NCBI GenBank assembly: GCA_021325145.1
Contig: JAJPHR010000060.1
Coordinates: 30,409-94,408 of the forward strand
DNA: 64,000 nucleotides
DNA from: Verrucomicrobiota bacterium
GTDB lineage: Bacteria; Verrucomicrobiota; Verrucomicrobiia; Limisphaerales; Pedosphaeraceae
Direction of reading: 5' to 3'
A model generated the notes under the pieces. The model did not search any database. It was not told the origin of the DNA and saw nothing but the letters and a program-made list of their open reading frames with translations. The position numbers and the translations under genes are program-made. Of the stretch, positions 27,368 to 36,548 are shown in pieces; the stretch's first letter is position 1, and every line of letters starts with the position of its first letter.

Positions 27368-30300
27368 ATGCAGGATAAAATCAAGGGTTCCTCCTTGCTT
27401 CGTACTTTTGCGCTCCAGTTCGGGAAGGTTTTTCTTTTGGCACTTCTGCTCATAGCAAGGCCAGCGGCTGCGCAAACGGTCGCCTTCGCAGATACAAATC
27501 TCGAACAAGTCGTGCGGAGTGCGCTCAACAAGCCCAGTGGCAACATCACCGCTGCGGACATGCTGACGCTGACGAATCTTTCCGCCAGCAGCCACGGCAT
27601 CACCAATCTCTCCGGATTGGAGTATGCTCACAACCTGCTTTCGCTCGACGTCTCCTGGAACCAGTTGACCGACGTTTCGGCCGTGTCCGGCTTGACGCAA
27701 CTTCACCAGCTCATTCTTCCGTTCAACCAGGTGCTGGATCCCGCGCCGGTGGCCGGGTTGACGAATCTGGTCTGGCTCGACATTGGTTGGAACCGGGCGG
27801 GAAACTCTGCCATCACCGACTCTTCATTTCTCACCGGGTTGACGCGTCTTCAATGGCTTAGCTTGTACTACCTCCAGATCACTGACCTTTCGCACCTGAG
27901 CGGACTGACCGCGTTGACGAACCTGGACGTCAGTTGGAATGGAGGCATTAGCAATCCCTCGACGCTGAACGGGTTAACCAATCTCCTGCTGTTGCATGTC
28001 ACAGCCGACAATCTCACGGATATTAACTTCCTTTCGCATCTGCCGCTCGTGCAGGATTTCGACTGCGGTTACAACAGCATTATGAGTTTGTCACCGGCGG
28101 TGGGCAGAAATTTGCGGTCACTACAAGCGTACTATAATCCACTGACCGACGCACCGCTGGTGACCAACTTTCCCGCGCTGATGCGTCTCAGTTTGGGCGG
28201 AACGGGGCTGACAAACGCATCGTTCATCTCGGGTTTGACCGGCTTGCAAGAGCTGTGGCTGGACGGGAACGGCAATTTGCCCAACATCACGCCGCTGCTG
28301 GCCTTGACTAATCTGTGGCATTTGGACATCGACTCCACGCCGTTCACGAATGTCGCCGCCGTGGCCAGCCTGACGAACTTGACGTGGCTCGAGATGAACA
28401 GTGTGGGCGTGTCGGAGATTCCGTTCATTGGCGCGCTGGCGAATCTGAATCGCCTGGATGCCGAGAACAACATGCTCAGTGATTTGGATGACCTGGCCGG
28501 ATTGAACCTCGGCGAGGTGCATGTGCAGAACAACCGCCTGAACCAGATCAATGCGCTGCGCAACCTCAACAATCTTTATTATGTGGATGTGCGGAACAAC
28601 GTGCTGGACCTGAGTTCGATGTCTCCGGCGTGGGCGGTTATTACGAATCTCCAGGGACGCAACGTGAGTGTAGATTATGATCCCCAGAATGCCGCCCCCA
28701 TCATTCTCACCCAGCCGCAAAGCCGCATCGTTTCGCCGGGGGCAAATGTGAGCTTTACTGTCAGCGCGGTTCCCACCAACGGCATGCTCTATTACCAATG
28801 GCAGTTCGCCAAACAGGACATTGCTGGCGCAACGGACAACACCCTGTCGCTGACCAATGTGCAGGTGGCGGATTCCGGCTTCTACCGCGTGGTTGTTTCG
28901 GATGATGGCGGGTTTCAAAATGTCAGCGGTCCGGCCGAACTCAGAGTGATCGCCAACGTGACCTTTGCGAGCCCGGCGCTGGAGCAGCTTGTGCGCGATG
29001 GGATTGGCATTCCGTCCGGGATGATTACCCTGAGCAACATGCTCGCGCTTGGTTCGTTGGATGCCTCCTACGCGGGTATTTCCAACCTGTCCGGCCTTGA
29101 ATATGCGTACAACCTCACTTGGTTGAACCTGAATAATGATCCTTTGGGCAACGCGTCCGCCCTGGCCTCACTGACGAACCTCACCGAGCTTTACATGAAC
29201 AGTTGCGGCCTGACGAACATCGATTTTGTGGCCGGCATGACACACCTGGCCCGGCTGGAGTTGAGTTTTAACCAAATCTCCGACGTGTTGCCACTGGCGG
29301 GCCTGACCCAGCTCGATTGGCTGCAATTGAATTGGAACTCCTGCCTCGCCAATTTGAACGTGCTGAGCGGCCTGACAAATATCACCGGATTGGGGATCGA
29401 TGGCAGTTGCGCTGACAACATCGCCTTCACCGCGGGCATGACTGGGTTGAACTGGCTGGATGCGTTTAACAACACGATCATGGACATCTCGCCGCTGGCA
29501 GGCAGGACCGGGTTCAGTTACCTGGGCCTGGGCGTCAATCAGATTACCAACGTTCAGACCGTGGTTCCCCCAATGACGAATTTAGACACGCTTTACCTGA
29601 GTTGGAATCTGGTGACGAACATCAGCTTCATCACGAACATGCCGCAGCTTGTCAATTTCACCATTGATCATACGCAGGTTGGCAACCTGTCGCCGCTGGG
29701 CGGGCGTACGAACTTGAATTATATCGATCTCAGTTATATCGCGACCTCCAACCTGACGGTGCTAAGCGGGCTGACGAATCTGACAATTCTTTACGCCGGC
29801 GGGAACAGCGCCGGGAGTGCCGGCATGGTGTCGCCCCTGCACCGCCTCCAGACGCTGGGGTTTGAGCACAACGGCATAAGCGATTTGTCACCATTCACGC
29901 CGCTGACGAATCTCACCTATCTGAATTTGGAAGGAAACCTGATCACCAACATCAGTCTGCTCGCCCTCAAAACCAATCTCTACAGTCTCTATTTGCTGGG
30001 AAATCAAATTCACGATCTGAGTCCGCTGGCGGGGTTGACCAACCTCTACAACCTCAGTCTGGCGGGAAATGGGCTTACCAATATCGCCGCGCTCAGCAAC
30101 CTGCGGAATCTCTCCTGGCTGCCGATGCAATCCAACCAGGTCCAAAACCTCACTCCGCTCAGCGGCTTGACGAATCTTCAAACCCTGGACATTTCCTACA
30201 ATGCGATCACCAATCTCGCGCCGGTGGCCGGCCTCAGCGAGTTGACCTGGCTGTATCCCGGTTTCAATCAGTTGACCAGCCTGCCATCGCTGAGCGCACT

Positions 30301-30907
30301 TTCGAATCTGACTTCCCTCGACTTGGCGGGAAACCTCTTGACCAACATTTCGGGGCTTTCGAACATGGGTCAGCTGAACTGGCTGAGCCTGCGACTTAAC
30401 CGGCTTCAAACCTTTCCGGTGCTCACAGGTCTCAGCGGGATCCAAACTCTTGATCTCAGCACGAACCTGCTGACCTCGGCCAATAATCTCGGCAACCTGA
30501 CTGGACTGAACTGGCTGTCCTTGAATGGCAACAATGTGACGAACATCCATGCCCTGATCGGGCTTCCAATGCTGGGTTACGTCGATGCTCGTTACAATTT
30601 GTTGAATACCAACTCCGGTTCGGCTGCGATGATGGATATCGCCGCCATGACGCACACTTTTGTCGATTACATTCCCCAGAAATCGTCATCCGGACCGACC
30701 ATCACCTTGCTGACACCGGCCGTGCTCGGCGGCAATCAGTTCCATTTTACCATTCAGAGCACGCCCGGGTCGGTGCTGCAAATATTGGTTTCCAGCAACT
30801 TGAGCATCTGGACGCCGCTTGGGACCGTGACGAATACGAACGGAACGATGACATTTACGGACACGGCTGCGAGCGCGGGGAAGAGGTATTATCGGGCGAA
30901 GCAGTGA
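27368..30907 (+). CDS. Secreted internalin-type LRR protein with Ig-like domain
   Basis: A 1179-residue exported protein. A signal peptide (residues to about 36, KVFLLALLLIARPAAA) precedes a cap (VAFADTNLEQVVRSALNKPS) and a first block of about 21-22-residue leucine-rich repeats (pattern LTxLxxLxLxxNxLTDxSxL). An Ig-like domain follows at about residues 440-545 (YYQWQFAKQDIAGATDNTL). A second cap (VTFASPALEQLVRDGIGIPS) starts a second, longer LRR block to about 1110. The two cap-plus-LRR blocks are clearly duplicates. The C-terminus (LVSSNLSIWTPLGT ... KRYYRAKQ) matches the module found in the HYR protein. Binding of a host, prey or polymer ligand is inference. GTG 27347 is an alternative start; the ATG before the basic n-region is preferred. 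Confidence 0.9.
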   Translation: MQDKIKGSSLLRTFALQFGKVFLLALLLIARPAAAQTVAFADTNLEQVVRSALNKPSGNITAADMLTLTNLSASSHGITNLSGLEYAHNLLSLDVSWNQLTDVSAVSGLTQLHQLILPFNQVLDPAPVAGLTNLVWLDIGWNRAGNSAITDSSFLTGLTRLQWLSLYYLQITDLSHLSGLTALTNLDVSWNGGISNPSTLNGLTNLLLLHVTADNLTDINFLSHLPLVQDFDCGYNSIMSLSPAVGRNLRSLQAYYNPLTDAPLVTNFPALMRLSLGGTGLTNASFISGLTGLQELWLDGNGNLPNITPLLALTNLWHLDIDSTPFTNVAAVASLTNLTWLEMNSVGVSEIPFIGALANLNRLDAENNMLSDLDDLAGLNLGEVHVQNNRLNQINALRNLNNLYYVDVRNNVLDLSSMSPAWAVITNLQGRNVSVDYDPQNAAPIILTQPQSRIVSPGANVSFTVSAVPTNGMLYYQWQFAKQDIAGATDNTLSLTNVQVADSGFYRVVVSDDGGFQNVSGPAELRVIANVTFASPALEQLVRDGIGIPSGMITLSNMLALGSLDASYAGISNLSGLEYAYNLTWLNLNNDPLGNASALASLTNLTELYMNSCGLTNIDFVAGMTHLARLELSFNQISDVLPLAGLTQLDWLQLNWNSCLANLNVLSGLTNITGLGIDGSCADNIAFTAGMTGLNWLDAFNNTIMDISPLAGRTGFSYLGLGVNQITNVQTVVPPMTNLDTLYLSWNLVTNISFITNMPQLVNFTIDHTQVGNLSPLGGRTNLNYIDLSYIATSNLTVLSGLTNLTILYAGGNSAGSAGMVSPLHRLQTLGFEHNGISDLSPFTPLTNLTYLNLEGNLITNISLLALKTNLYSLYLLGNQIHDLSPLAGLTNLYNLSLAGNGLTNIAALSNLRNLSWLPMQSNQVQNLTPLSGLTNLQTLDISYNAITNLAPVAGLSELTWLYPGFNQLTSLPSLSALSNLTSLDLAGNLLTNISGLSNMGQLNWLSLRLNRLQTFPVLTGLSGIQTLDLSTNLLTSANNLGNLTGLNWLSLNGNNVTNIHALIGLPMLGYVDARYNLLNTNSGSAAMMDIAAMTHTFVDYIPQKSSSGPTITLLTPAVLGGNQFHFTIQSTPGSVLQILVSSNLSIWTPLGTVTNTNGTMTFTDTAASAGKRYYRAKQ

Positions 30908-30945
30908 GCTTGTCGTCCGCGGCGTTGCCGGGTAGTCTAGCCGGC

Positions 30946-32778
30946 ATGTTCCGGTTCAATTCCATCCGATTCGCATTAGCCACGACCTTATTCTTCGCCT
31001 TCTGTTCCCTAAGTGCCCGCGCCGACACCGATTTCGAAACAGCGTGCGCAAGGCTTTCGGCAGGCACCGACCCGGACGCGGCGAAGCTGGCGGCGCTGTT
31101 CAAGCTGCGGTGGGATTATTTGCTGAAGGAGCATCCCGAGGAGGCGACGTATGTCGGGCAGGGCGGGCTGCAGGATCGTTGGACGGATGAATCATGGGAC
31201 GCAATCGAACGACGAAAGCGGGAATTGCAGGCGCCACTGAAGGTGTTGCAGACAATTCGTCGTGAGAAGCTCGGCGCGGCGGACCAACTTAATTACGACC
31301 TGTTCGAACGGGACCTCAAGCAGGGCATCGAAGGCGCGCGCTTCAAAGATGACTATCTCGCTATCAGCCAACTCAGCGGTGTGCAGCAGGAGGTGCCGCA
31401 ATCGTTGGAGATGATGCCGCGCGCGACCGTGGCGGATTACGAAGCGATTGTCCGGCGGCTTGCGCGCGTGCCGGCGCTGGTGGAGCAAACCCAGGCTCTT
31501 TTGCAAAAGGGACTCGAAAGCGGCGTCACGCCGCCGCGGATCACGCTGCGAGATGTGCCGAAGCAGGTTGAGGACGTGGCGGTTGCCGACCCGGCGAAGA
31601 ATCCGTTGATGCGCGCTTTCAACGAAATGCCGGCGGGGATCGCATCCAGCGAGCGCGAGCGATTGCAACGCGAAGCAGCCATGACGTTGACGAACAATGT
31701 GCTGCCTGCGTTTCGCCAATTACATCAGTTTCTCACGGCCAAGTACCTGCCCGGCGCGCGGGAGAGCATCGGGTGCAGCGAATTACCGGATGGCAAGGAA
31801 TGGTACGCGTTCAACGCGCGACGCAGCACCACGACGACATTGACTCCGGGGCAAATCCACCAACTCGGCCTGTCCGAAGTCAAACGCATCCGGGCGGAGA
31901 TGGACAAGGTGATCGCCGAGACGGGGTTCAAAGGCAGCTTCGAAGAGTTCGGCAATTTCCTGCGGACGGACCCGAAATTCTTTTTCAGTGATACGGATAG
32001 TCTGCTGCGGGCGTATCGGGATATTGCCAAGCGAATTGATCCGGAGTTGATTCACTTTTTTGGCAAACTGCCGCGGCTGCCGTATGGCGTGGTTCCGGTG
32101 CCGGCCTACATGGAGAAGTCGCAAACGACTGCTTATTACCAGGGCGGATCATTGAAGTCCGGCCGGCCGGGTTACTTCTTTGCCAACACTTATGATTTGA
32201 AGACGCGGCCCAAATGGGAAATGGTGCCATTGACGATGCATGAAGCCGTGCCGGGGCATCATTTGCAAATCTCGCTGGCGCAGGAATTGGATGAAATGCC
32301 TGAGTTTCGCAAGCATGGTAGTTATACTGCGTTTGTTGAAGGCTGGGGGCTTTACGCCGAAAGTCTCGGCGAGGACATGGGATTTTACAAGGACCCATAC
32401 GACAAGTATGGCCGGCTGACTTACGAAATGTGGCGGGCGATCCGGCTCGTGGTGGACACGGGGATGCATTCGATGGGCTGGAGCCGGCAGCAGGCGATCG
32501 ATTATTTCAAGGCCAACTCAAGCAAGACGGAGCATGACATCGTGGTGGAGATTGACCGTTACATTGTCTGGCCGGGGCAGGCGCTGGCTTACAAGATTGG
32601 CGAGTTGAAGATCAAGGAATTGCGGACCTATGCGAAGAAGGAACTGGGCGAGAAGTTTAACATTCGCGCGTTCCATGATGAATTGCTGAGTAATGGGGCG
32701 TTGCCGCTCGATGTGTTGGAAAAGCGGATGAAGGACTGGGTGGCCATCCAAAGGACTGGGAATCCAGGCGTCCCTTGA
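30946..32778 (+). CDS. DUF885-family metallopeptidase-like protein
   Basis: A 610-aa exported protein. The ATG at 30946 directly begins a signal peptide (MFRFNSIRFALATTLFFAFC); the longer GTG start at 30904 overlaps the LRR stop and is less likely. The DUF885 signature HEAVPGHHLQ and the downstream EGWGLYAESLG are present; together they resemble a zinc site (His, His, distal Glu), so a peptidase role is probable, though few members are characterised. The middle (ATVADYEAIVRRLARVPALV) is helical. It starts 38 nt after the LRR gene and may be co-transcribed with it. Confidence 0.9.
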   Translation: MFRFNSIRFALATTLFFAFCSLSARADTDFETACARLSAGTDPDAAKLAALFKLRWDYLLKEHPEEATYVGQGGLQDRWTDESWDAIERRKRELQAPLKVLQTIRREKLGAADQLNYDLFERDLKQGIEGARFKDDYLAISQLSGVQQEVPQSLEMMPRATVADYEAIVRRLARVPALVEQTQALLQKGLESGVTPPRITLRDVPKQVEDVAVADPAKNPLMRAFNEMPAGIASSERERLQREAAMTLTNNVLPAFRQLHQFLTAKYLPGARESIGCSELPDGKEWYAFNARRSTTTTLTPGQIHQLGLSEVKRIRAEMDKVIAETGFKGSFEEFGNFLRTDPKFFFSDTDSLLRAYRDIAKRIDPELIHFFGKLPRLPYGVVPVPAYMEKSQTTAYYQGGSLKSGRPGYFFANTYDLKTRPKWEMVPLTMHEAVPGHHLQISLAQELDEMPEFRKHGSYTAFVEGWGLYAESLGEDMGFYKDPYDKYGRLTYEMWRAIRLVVDTGMHSMGWSRQQAIDYFKANSSKTEHDIVVEIDRYIVWPGQALAYKIGELKIKELRTYAKKELGEKFNIRAFHDELLSNGALPLDVLEKRMKDWVAIQRTGNPGVP

Positions 32779-32788
32779 TCCAGGGGTT

Positions 32789-33580
32789 CTACTTCCGCGG
32801 ATTTCCGTTGGCGTCGATTATCGTTGGGCTAAGGATGAACCAATAACTGTTGCCTTTGGCATCACGGGCACTGCCGCCATCCATTATGAGACCGGATTTG
32901 TTGGTTAGCCAGGCTTGGCAGACCAGGCTAAGATTGGTGCGAATGGCTGTCGGAGTGTTGTTCTCCGCCGAGTCGAACGGACTGGTGGAGGTGGCGGCAA
33001 CGACGAGCCGGACTGAATCACCGACGATCTTTGGGGCGAGATCCACCGTGAGCCCGACAGGGACCAATTTTCCGGCGATGGAGATGTTGTTGATCATGGA
33101 GACTTGGGCCTGGGAGTCGCCGCTGGTTTGAACGCTGGGCGAGCCTGCAATGGTAGCGCCGGGAATGAGCCCGATGCGCTGCCAAAAGGTTTTGAAATCT
33201 GAAGGTGAGAGAATCCAGGCGCGTGCGCCATCCTGGTTGGTTGACACGGCGGTTGGGAGAGCGGCCAGTTCCACAGCGTTGGGTGGAAGTGTGAGCAGGT
33301 GCGAAGCGATTCCGACAGCGGGTTGCTTGCTCCTATAATACCGCCAAACCTGGGGAGGAGCCAAGGATATCAATTGCCACTTGAACCGTGTGAGTGGTTT
33401 GGGGCGGATGAGTTGTTCCCGTTCTTTCGGAGTGAGCCAAACCATGTCCGGAGAAGGCGGCCGGGTGACGGGTTGCAATAGGAGAAATGAGGCGAGCAGG
33501 AGGCCAAGAGCAGCGATGCAAAACCGCAGAATCCAGAAGCGGCGGTGCGGCGGTGGTTGGATAGTTGGCGCAGGAGTCAT
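32789..33580 (-). CDS. Hypothetical membrane-anchored protein
   Basis: A 263-aa protein with one N-terminal membrane segment (FCIAALGLLLASFLLL) and a long extracytoplasmic region. It has a Pro-rich start and no recognised domain; segments such as RAWILSPSDFKTFWQRIGLIPGATIAG and VPVGLTVDLAPKIVGDSVRL suggest a beta-rich fold, somewhat like the secretin/pilus-associated proteins of this phylum, but that is a guess. The ATG at 33580 lies 5 nt from the gluQ stop, so co-transcription is likely. Longer in-frame starts lie inside gluQ and are rejected. Confidence 0.65.
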   Translation of the reverse strand: MTPAPTIQPPPHRRFWILRFCIAALGLLLASFLLLQPVTRPPSPDMVWLTPKEREQLIRPKPLTRFKWQLISLAPPQVWRYYRSKQPAVGIASHLLTLPPNAVELAALPTAVSTNQDGARAWILSPSDFKTFWQRIGLIPGATIAGSPSVQTSGDSQAQVSMINNISIAGKLVPVGLTVDLAPKIVGDSVRLVVAATSTSPFDSAENNTPTAIRTNLSLVCQAWLTNKSGLIMDGGSARDAKGNSYWFILSPTIIDANGNPRK

Positions 33581-33584
33581 CCGG

Positions 33585-34451
33585 TTATGCAGAACACCAG
33601 CCTTGCCGCAAAGTTGTGGGCAGGTGCCCTTGATTTTGCAGCGTGCGCAAGCTGAGCGAGTCATGGCGCTTGGCCAGACGAGTGCCTGTGGTGTCGGTCA
33701 TCAGGGCGCAATGGTAAAAGGCGGGCGGCGTCAGACCAAGCGCGCGATAGAGGAGAATCTGGCGGGCGGTGGACAGGAGCAGATCGGCACCGCGAACGAC
33801 TTCGGTGATTTGCATAGCCGCATCGTCCGCTACCACGGCCAGTTGGTAGGCGGGCGCGTCATCTTGACGCCAGACGATAAAATCACCGAAATCCTTTCCG
33901 GCGACAAATTGTTGGGGGCCGAAATTACCATCCACAAATGAAATCGTCTCGCCATCGGGAACACGGAAACGCCAACTGAAAGGACGGGAAGTTGGAGTGG
34001 AGACGTGCGAGTTTGGTCGGCACGTTCCCGGATAGATGGGTTCGGCTTCGGTTTCGTGAGGCGCGGCGGCAGCGGCGAGGATGTCTTTGCGGGAGCAGGT
34101 GCAGGGGTAAATCAAGCCGGTATCGCGCAGCTTCTGAAGCGCGCTTTCGTAGACAAGGCGTCTTTCACTTTGGTTGTAGGGTGCGAAGGGGCCGCCGCAA
34201 TCGGGACCTTCCTGCCACTCGAAGCCGAACCAGCGCAAGTCCTCGAACATGGCGGTGACGAACTCCGGCTTGCATCGCGCGAAGTCCAGGTCTTCGTTGC
34301 GCAGGACCAAGCTGCCTCCAGCGGCTTGTGCGCGTTGCTGGGCGATCCAGAATGTGCGCGCGTGGCCGAGGTGTAGGTAGCCGGTCGGGGAAGGCGCGAG
34401 GCGGCCACGGTAGCGCGGGGGATGGGAAGTGTGGGAAGTATGGGAAGACAT
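33585..34451 (-). CDS. gluQ: Glutamyl-Q tRNA(Asp) synthetase
   Basis: Truncated GluRS paralogue that glutamylates queuosine of tRNA-Asp. 288 aa, catalytic core only, no anticodon-binding domain. HIGH-type motif in PSPTGYLHLGHAR; LVLRNEDLDFARCKP; zinc-binding-type cysteines in YPCTCSRKD and YPGTCRP; and the KMSKS equivalent LAKRHDSLSLR. The N-terminal His/Ser run (MSSHTSHTSHPPRYRG) is unusual but in frame. It implies that the cell makes queuosine, though no que gene lies here. A full GluRS is at 43035-44381. Confidence 0.94.
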   Translation of the reverse strand: MSSHTSHTSHPPRYRGRLAPSPTGYLHLGHARTFWIAQQRAQAAGGSLVLRNEDLDFARCKPEFVTAMFEDLRWFGFEWQEGPDCGGPFAPYNQSERRLVYESALQKLRDTGLIYPCTCSRKDILAAAAAPHETEAEPIYPGTCRPNSHVSTPTSRPFSWRFRVPDGETISFVDGNFGPQQFVAGKDFGDFIVWRQDDAPAYQLAVVADDAAMQITEVVRGADLLLSTARQILLYRALGLTPPAFYHCALMTDTTGTRLAKRHDSLSLRTLQNQGHLPTTLRQGWCSA

Positions 34452-34473
34452 GAGAACGGGAAAACAGAAACAA

Positions 34474-35361
34474 TCAGAAGGGAACGGTGGGGTGGGCGGC
34501 GAGCCAGCTTGTGAAGCCAGGGAGCGGGAAGCTCAGAAGGGCCTGGGCTTTGGCGCAGTTAAGCGAGATGTCCGGGGAACGGGGCGCGCCGGAATAGCCC
34601 TTGAGGGAGCCGGGTTGGAGTTTGGGGTGGAGTTGCGGCCAGCGGGCGGCGAGGAGTTGGCCGATCTGCCACCGGGAAAGGCGTTCGCTGCCGGCGAGGT
34701 GATACAATCCTGGTTGGTTTCGCGCGGCCAATTCCCAAACAGCCCGGGCGGTTTCCGACGCGGCGATGGGGCAGCGAAATTCATCAACGAATAAATTGAG
34801 CGTGCGACCTTGCTGCCAGGCATGGCGCATTTCTTCGTTGAAGCCGCGGTCGCCAGTGGGTGAGTTGCCGCCGTTGAGCGAGGTGCGGATGACCGTATGT
34901 TTGGGATTGGCGAGAACGAGTTGCTCGGCGGCGACTTTGGTTTCGGCGTACACACTGAGGGGATTGACGGGCGCGGACTCGTCGTAGTTGCCTTGCAGGC
35001 CGTCGAAAACCAGGTCAGTGGAGAAGAAAATGAGCGGGATGTCAGTGGCAAGTTCGGCGAGGCGGGCGGTGACTTCGACGTTTAGCTGACGTGCCAGAGC
35101 GGGGTTGGCCTGGCACGCGGTGCTTTTGCTCAATGCGGCGCAGTGAATGATCAACCGGGGTTCCTCTTCGTGGAAACGGCGTCGGAGCGCAGGATAATCG
35201 GTGAGGTCGAAGTCGTGTCGGGTCAGACCGCGAGCGGTCCAAGGGATGCTGGCGTGAAGTGGGGACAAAGACGTCCCCACCCCGAGAGCGGCGGCGGCTC
35301 GCAGCAGTTCGTTCCCAATCAACCCATTGGCGCCGGTGATCCACGCGGTGTTGTCGTTCAT
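34474..35361 (-). CDS. RmlD-like NAD(P)-dependent sugar reductase
   Basis: Extended short-chain dehydrogenase of 295 aa. Rossmann motif TGANGLIGNELL, a central LIFFSTDLVFDG strand and the catalytic Tyr/Lys in VYAETKVAAEQL. The C-terminal GLYHLAGSERLSRWQIGQLL is typical of dTDP-4-dehydrorhamnose reductase-like proteins. No rhamnose-pathway neighbours are present, so the substrate is open. It stands 22 nt upstream of gluQ on the same strand. Confidence 0.88.
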   Translation of the reverse strand: MNDNTAWITGANGLIGNELLRAAAALGVGTSLSPLHASIPWTARGLTRHDFDLTDYPALRRRFHEEEPRLIIHCAALSKSTACQANPALARQLNVEVTARLAELATDIPLIFFSTDLVFDGLQGNYDESAPVNPLSVYAETKVAAEQLVLANPKHTVIRTSLNGGNSPTGDRGFNEEMRHAWQQGRTLNLFVDEFRCPIAASETARAVWELAARNQPGLYHLAGSERLSRWQIGQLLAARWPQLHPKLQPGSLKGYSGAPRSPDISLNCAKAQALLSFPLPGFTSWLAAHPTVPF

Positions 35362-35452
35362 CGTTGGGCGGCGAGATTAGCAGGAGCAGGAGAAATTTGA
35401 GATAGAAAAATGAGGAAGGTAATTCGGGTCAAGGTGAGTTCAAGAAGGCCCC

Positions 35453-35532
35453 AATCGTAGCCGCCGATTAGGGGAAGCTCTAATGCTTTTTGAAAGAGAG
35501 ATCAGTGCCTCCTCACGTCGGCTGCCACTATT
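35453..35532. repeat. 80-bp palindromic repeat (family C)
   Basis: Left end AATCGTAGCCGCCGATTAGG and right end CCTCACGTCGGCTGCCACTATT are imperfect inverted copies. The left 15 nt recur exactly at 44404-44418. It lies in the 229-bp divergent gap between the RmlD-like and PhyH genes. Confidence 0.7.
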
Positions 35533-35590
35533 GGGTTCGGGTTTGCAAAGTCGCCGCTGGTACGCGATGGTTTAAACCGCACACGAATTT

Positions 35591-36442
35591 ATGAATTCAG
35601 GAAAGGTTACTTCGGAGCAAATCGCGTACTACCATCGGGATGGATTCATCATCATGCCCAATCTCTTTGACCAGGAGGAAATCGGCTTGCTCCGCCGCGC
35701 GGCGAAGGAGGATAAAATGCTGGATGAGCATTCGTTCAGCCGCGACGACGGGACCGGGGCGAAGGTCAGGCTCTCGCTTTGGAATCATCCGGGCGACGGG
35801 ATTTACGGGATGTTTGCGCGCTGCCACAAGTTGGTGGATTCCGTGGAGCAATTGCTGGGCGAGGAGGTTTATCATTACCATTCCAAGATGATCATGAAGG
35901 ACGCCAGAGTGGGCGGCGCATGGGCGTGGCATCAGGATTACGGTTACTGGTACCAAAACGGCGTTTTGAAACCGGATTTGTGCAGCGTGTCCATTGCCGT
36001 GGATCGTGCGACGAAGGAAAACGGCTGCCTGCAAGTGCTCAAAGGCTCGCACAAAATGGGCCGGGTGGAGCACATCCTGACTGGCGATCAAGCCGGCGCG
36101 GACATGGAACGTGTAAATATCGCCAGGCAGCGGATGGAGTTGGTCGATTGCGTCATGAATCCGGGCGACGCGCTCTTCTTTCACGCGAACCTGCTGCACG
36201 CCTCGGGCCGCAATGATTCGGAGTTTCCACGTTGGTCAATGATTTGTTGTTACAATGCCCGAAGCAATGATCCCTACAAGGACTCGCATCATCCGCGCTA
36301 CACGCCGCTGCAGAAGGTGCCGGACGAGATGATTAAAAAGACGGGCCTCAAACGTTTTGCGGATGATTCGTCGGAAGTGGCGTGGTTGGAGGCAAAGAAG
36401 GATGTGAGTGCGCGGAGTTTGACGACGCCGAGTCAGGGGTAG
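35591..36442 (+). CDS. Phytanoyl-CoA dioxygenase (PhyH) family protein
   Basis: Fe(II)/2-oxoglutarate oxygenase of 283 aa. Iron ligands are visible as the His-x-Asp of WAWHQDYGYWY and the distal His of FFHANLLHASGRN; a 2-oxoglutarate Arg is likely in FPRWSMICCYNAR. It also has GFIIMPNLFDQEEI and GCLQVLKGSHKMGR. The substrate is unknown: the family includes ectoine hydroxylase, phytanoyl-CoA hydroxylase and many natural-product enzymes. No pathway context is seen. Start: ATG 35591; ATG 35640 is too late. Confidence 0.92.
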   Translation: MNSGKVTSEQIAYYHRDGFIIMPNLFDQEEIGLLRRAAKEDKMLDEHSFSRDDGTGAKVRLSLWNHPGDGIYGMFARCHKLVDSVEQLLGEEVYHYHSKMIMKDARVGGAWAWHQDYGYWYQNGVLKPDLCSVSIAVDRATKENGCLQVLKGSHKMGRVEHILTGDQAGADMERVNIARQRMELVDCVMNPGDALFFHANLLHASGRNDSEFPRWSMICCYNARSNDPYKDSHHPRYTPLQKVPDEMIKKTGLKRFADDSSEVAWLEAKKDVSARSLTTPSQG

Positions 36443-36548
36443 ATGCAGGCATGCTAGACGATTAGCTCACGCCTTCAATAGCGCAATCGGTGTTCGACAT
36501 ACGGCTGGAAAGGACGAGGACTCAAGGTCAATCTTACCTGCCCGCTTC

